Source: Lachnospiraceae bacterium (GTDB taxonomy: Bacteria > Bacillota > Clostridia > Lachnospirales > Lachnospiraceae). Taken from it: a DNA stretch of 6,805 nucleotides. Position numbers and translations under genes: made by a program. Positions 6,337 through 6,805 of this stretch are shown piece after piece. The stretch covers positions 1 to 6,805 of the forward strand of contig SVEW01000122.1 in the NCBI GenBank assembly GCA_015057205.1, written 5' to 3'. Position 1 is the first letter of the stretch. Each line of letters starts with the position of its first letter. The notes under the pieces were generated by a model. The model did not search any database, had not been told where the DNA came from, and worked only from the letters and a program-made list of their open reading frames with translations.

Positions 6337-6805
6337 TTTCACCTACATTATCCGATGGCTCAATATCCACTGGCTTGTCTCCTAACATTTTTGCATATAT
6401 TGAACATCTCAAAATTTGAGCAAGCGGATCTTCTTCTTTTGCTTTATCTTGAAATATATCAATTATACGCTCAAGTGAAGTTATTTCATCATTAAAATAA
6501 ACTGAATGGTCTAGTTTAAACGCATCATCCCATAGGTACTTCAGAACTTTTTCCGAAAATTCCTTTCTTCCTAGTTCCGACTCCTTAAGAAAATATGCAC
6601 CCAATCTCTTATCCGCTACACTTCCAAACTCTTCCGTCATCCTCGTAATTTCATCATTTGTAACAGTTATAAAATTCCCCCATGAAATCTTTGTTCCGCT
6701 AATATTTTGTTTTGCATGTCTCACATTATCAATATTACTTTTTACCATCTGCATTTCCCATCTTCTCTGGAATGCAGTATCTAATGTAAACACATTTTGA
6801 TCCGA
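6329..6805 (-). CDS. McrB-like AAA+ restriction subunit, C-terminal part (5' end beyond window)
   Basis: An open frame of 158 residues entering from the window edge. It starts with SDQNVFTLDTAFQRRW, which is the sensor 1 to arginine-finger region of McrB-type AAA+ NTPases (LDxAFxRRF pattern, paired Arg at 14-15 of the fragment). The following 140 residues form the helical C-terminal lid and tail. The Walker A and B motifs must lie upstream, outside the window. Its stop overlaps the start of the LlaJI-type nuclease gene, matching the R1 (McrB-like GTPase) and R2 (nuclease) arrangement of LlaJI. In that model this protein forms the ring motor and recruits the nuclease. A GTG at 6793 could be read as a start, but the frame and the conserved motif continue through it. 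Confidence 0.78.
   Translation of the reverse strand, partial: SDQNVFTLDTAFQRRWEMQMVKSNIDNVRHAKQNISGTKISWGNFITVTNDEITRMTEEFGSVADKRLGAYFLKESELGRKEFSEKVLKYLWDDAFKLDHSVYFNDEITSLERIIDIFQDKAKEEDPLAQILRCSIYAKMLGDKPVDIEPSDNVGENE

Overview
The window looks like a low-to-moderate GC member of the Clostridia, most likely a gut Lachnospiraceae-type anaerobe. The evidence is strong AGGAG/AGGAGG ribosome binding sites, an oxygen-sensitive glycyl radical enzyme with its activase, a DUF5692-type membrane protein, and consensus-like sigma-A promoters. The assignment is inferred from gene content and has not been checked by any search.

Layout. (1) Positions 1-836, minus strand: the first 278 codons of a polytopic membrane protein that resembles DUF5692; its 3' end lies outside the window. 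(2) Positions 843-1095: a divergent intergenic region. It holds a promoter for the membrane protein, a near-perfect rightward promoter, a palindromic operator candidate just downstream of that promoter's -10 box, and a 15-bp RNA hairpin in the 5' leader. (3) Positions 1096-5006, plus strand: a tight three-gene operon encoding a glycyl radical activase (HypE-type), a 791-residue glycyl radical enzyme with the active-site signature of trans-4-hydroxy-L-proline dehydratase (HypD), and a TetR-family regulator. (4) Positions 5002-5126: a 125-bp, highly structured inverted-repeat element between convergent genes. It includes the stop codon of the TetR gene. (5) Positions 5128-6805, minus strand: a LlaJI-type restriction endonuclease subunit, preceded by and overlapping the 3' end of its McrB-like AAA+ partner gene. 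This part is visibly more AT-rich than the operon and looks like a defence module of separate origin.

How the genes work together. The activase uses S-adenosylmethionine to place a radical on Gly766 of the dehydratase. The dehydratase then removes water from 4-hydroxyproline to give pyrroline-5-carboxylate. In other bacteria P5C reductase (ProC) turns this into proline, for Stickland fermentation or biosynthesis, but no proC is present here. The TetR protein is probably the local repressor, acting on the palindrome at 985-1009 and so controlling its own operon, perhaps in response to hydroxyproline or a related compound. The divergent membrane protein is an attractive but unproven candidate for uptake or another membrane role in the same pathway.

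The least familiar parts are the DUF5692 protein paired with a HypD operon, the overlapping-palindrome operator with an adjacent leader hairpin, the structured 125-bp element that marks the border of the restriction module, and the HypD operon that carries a TetR gene but no proC.
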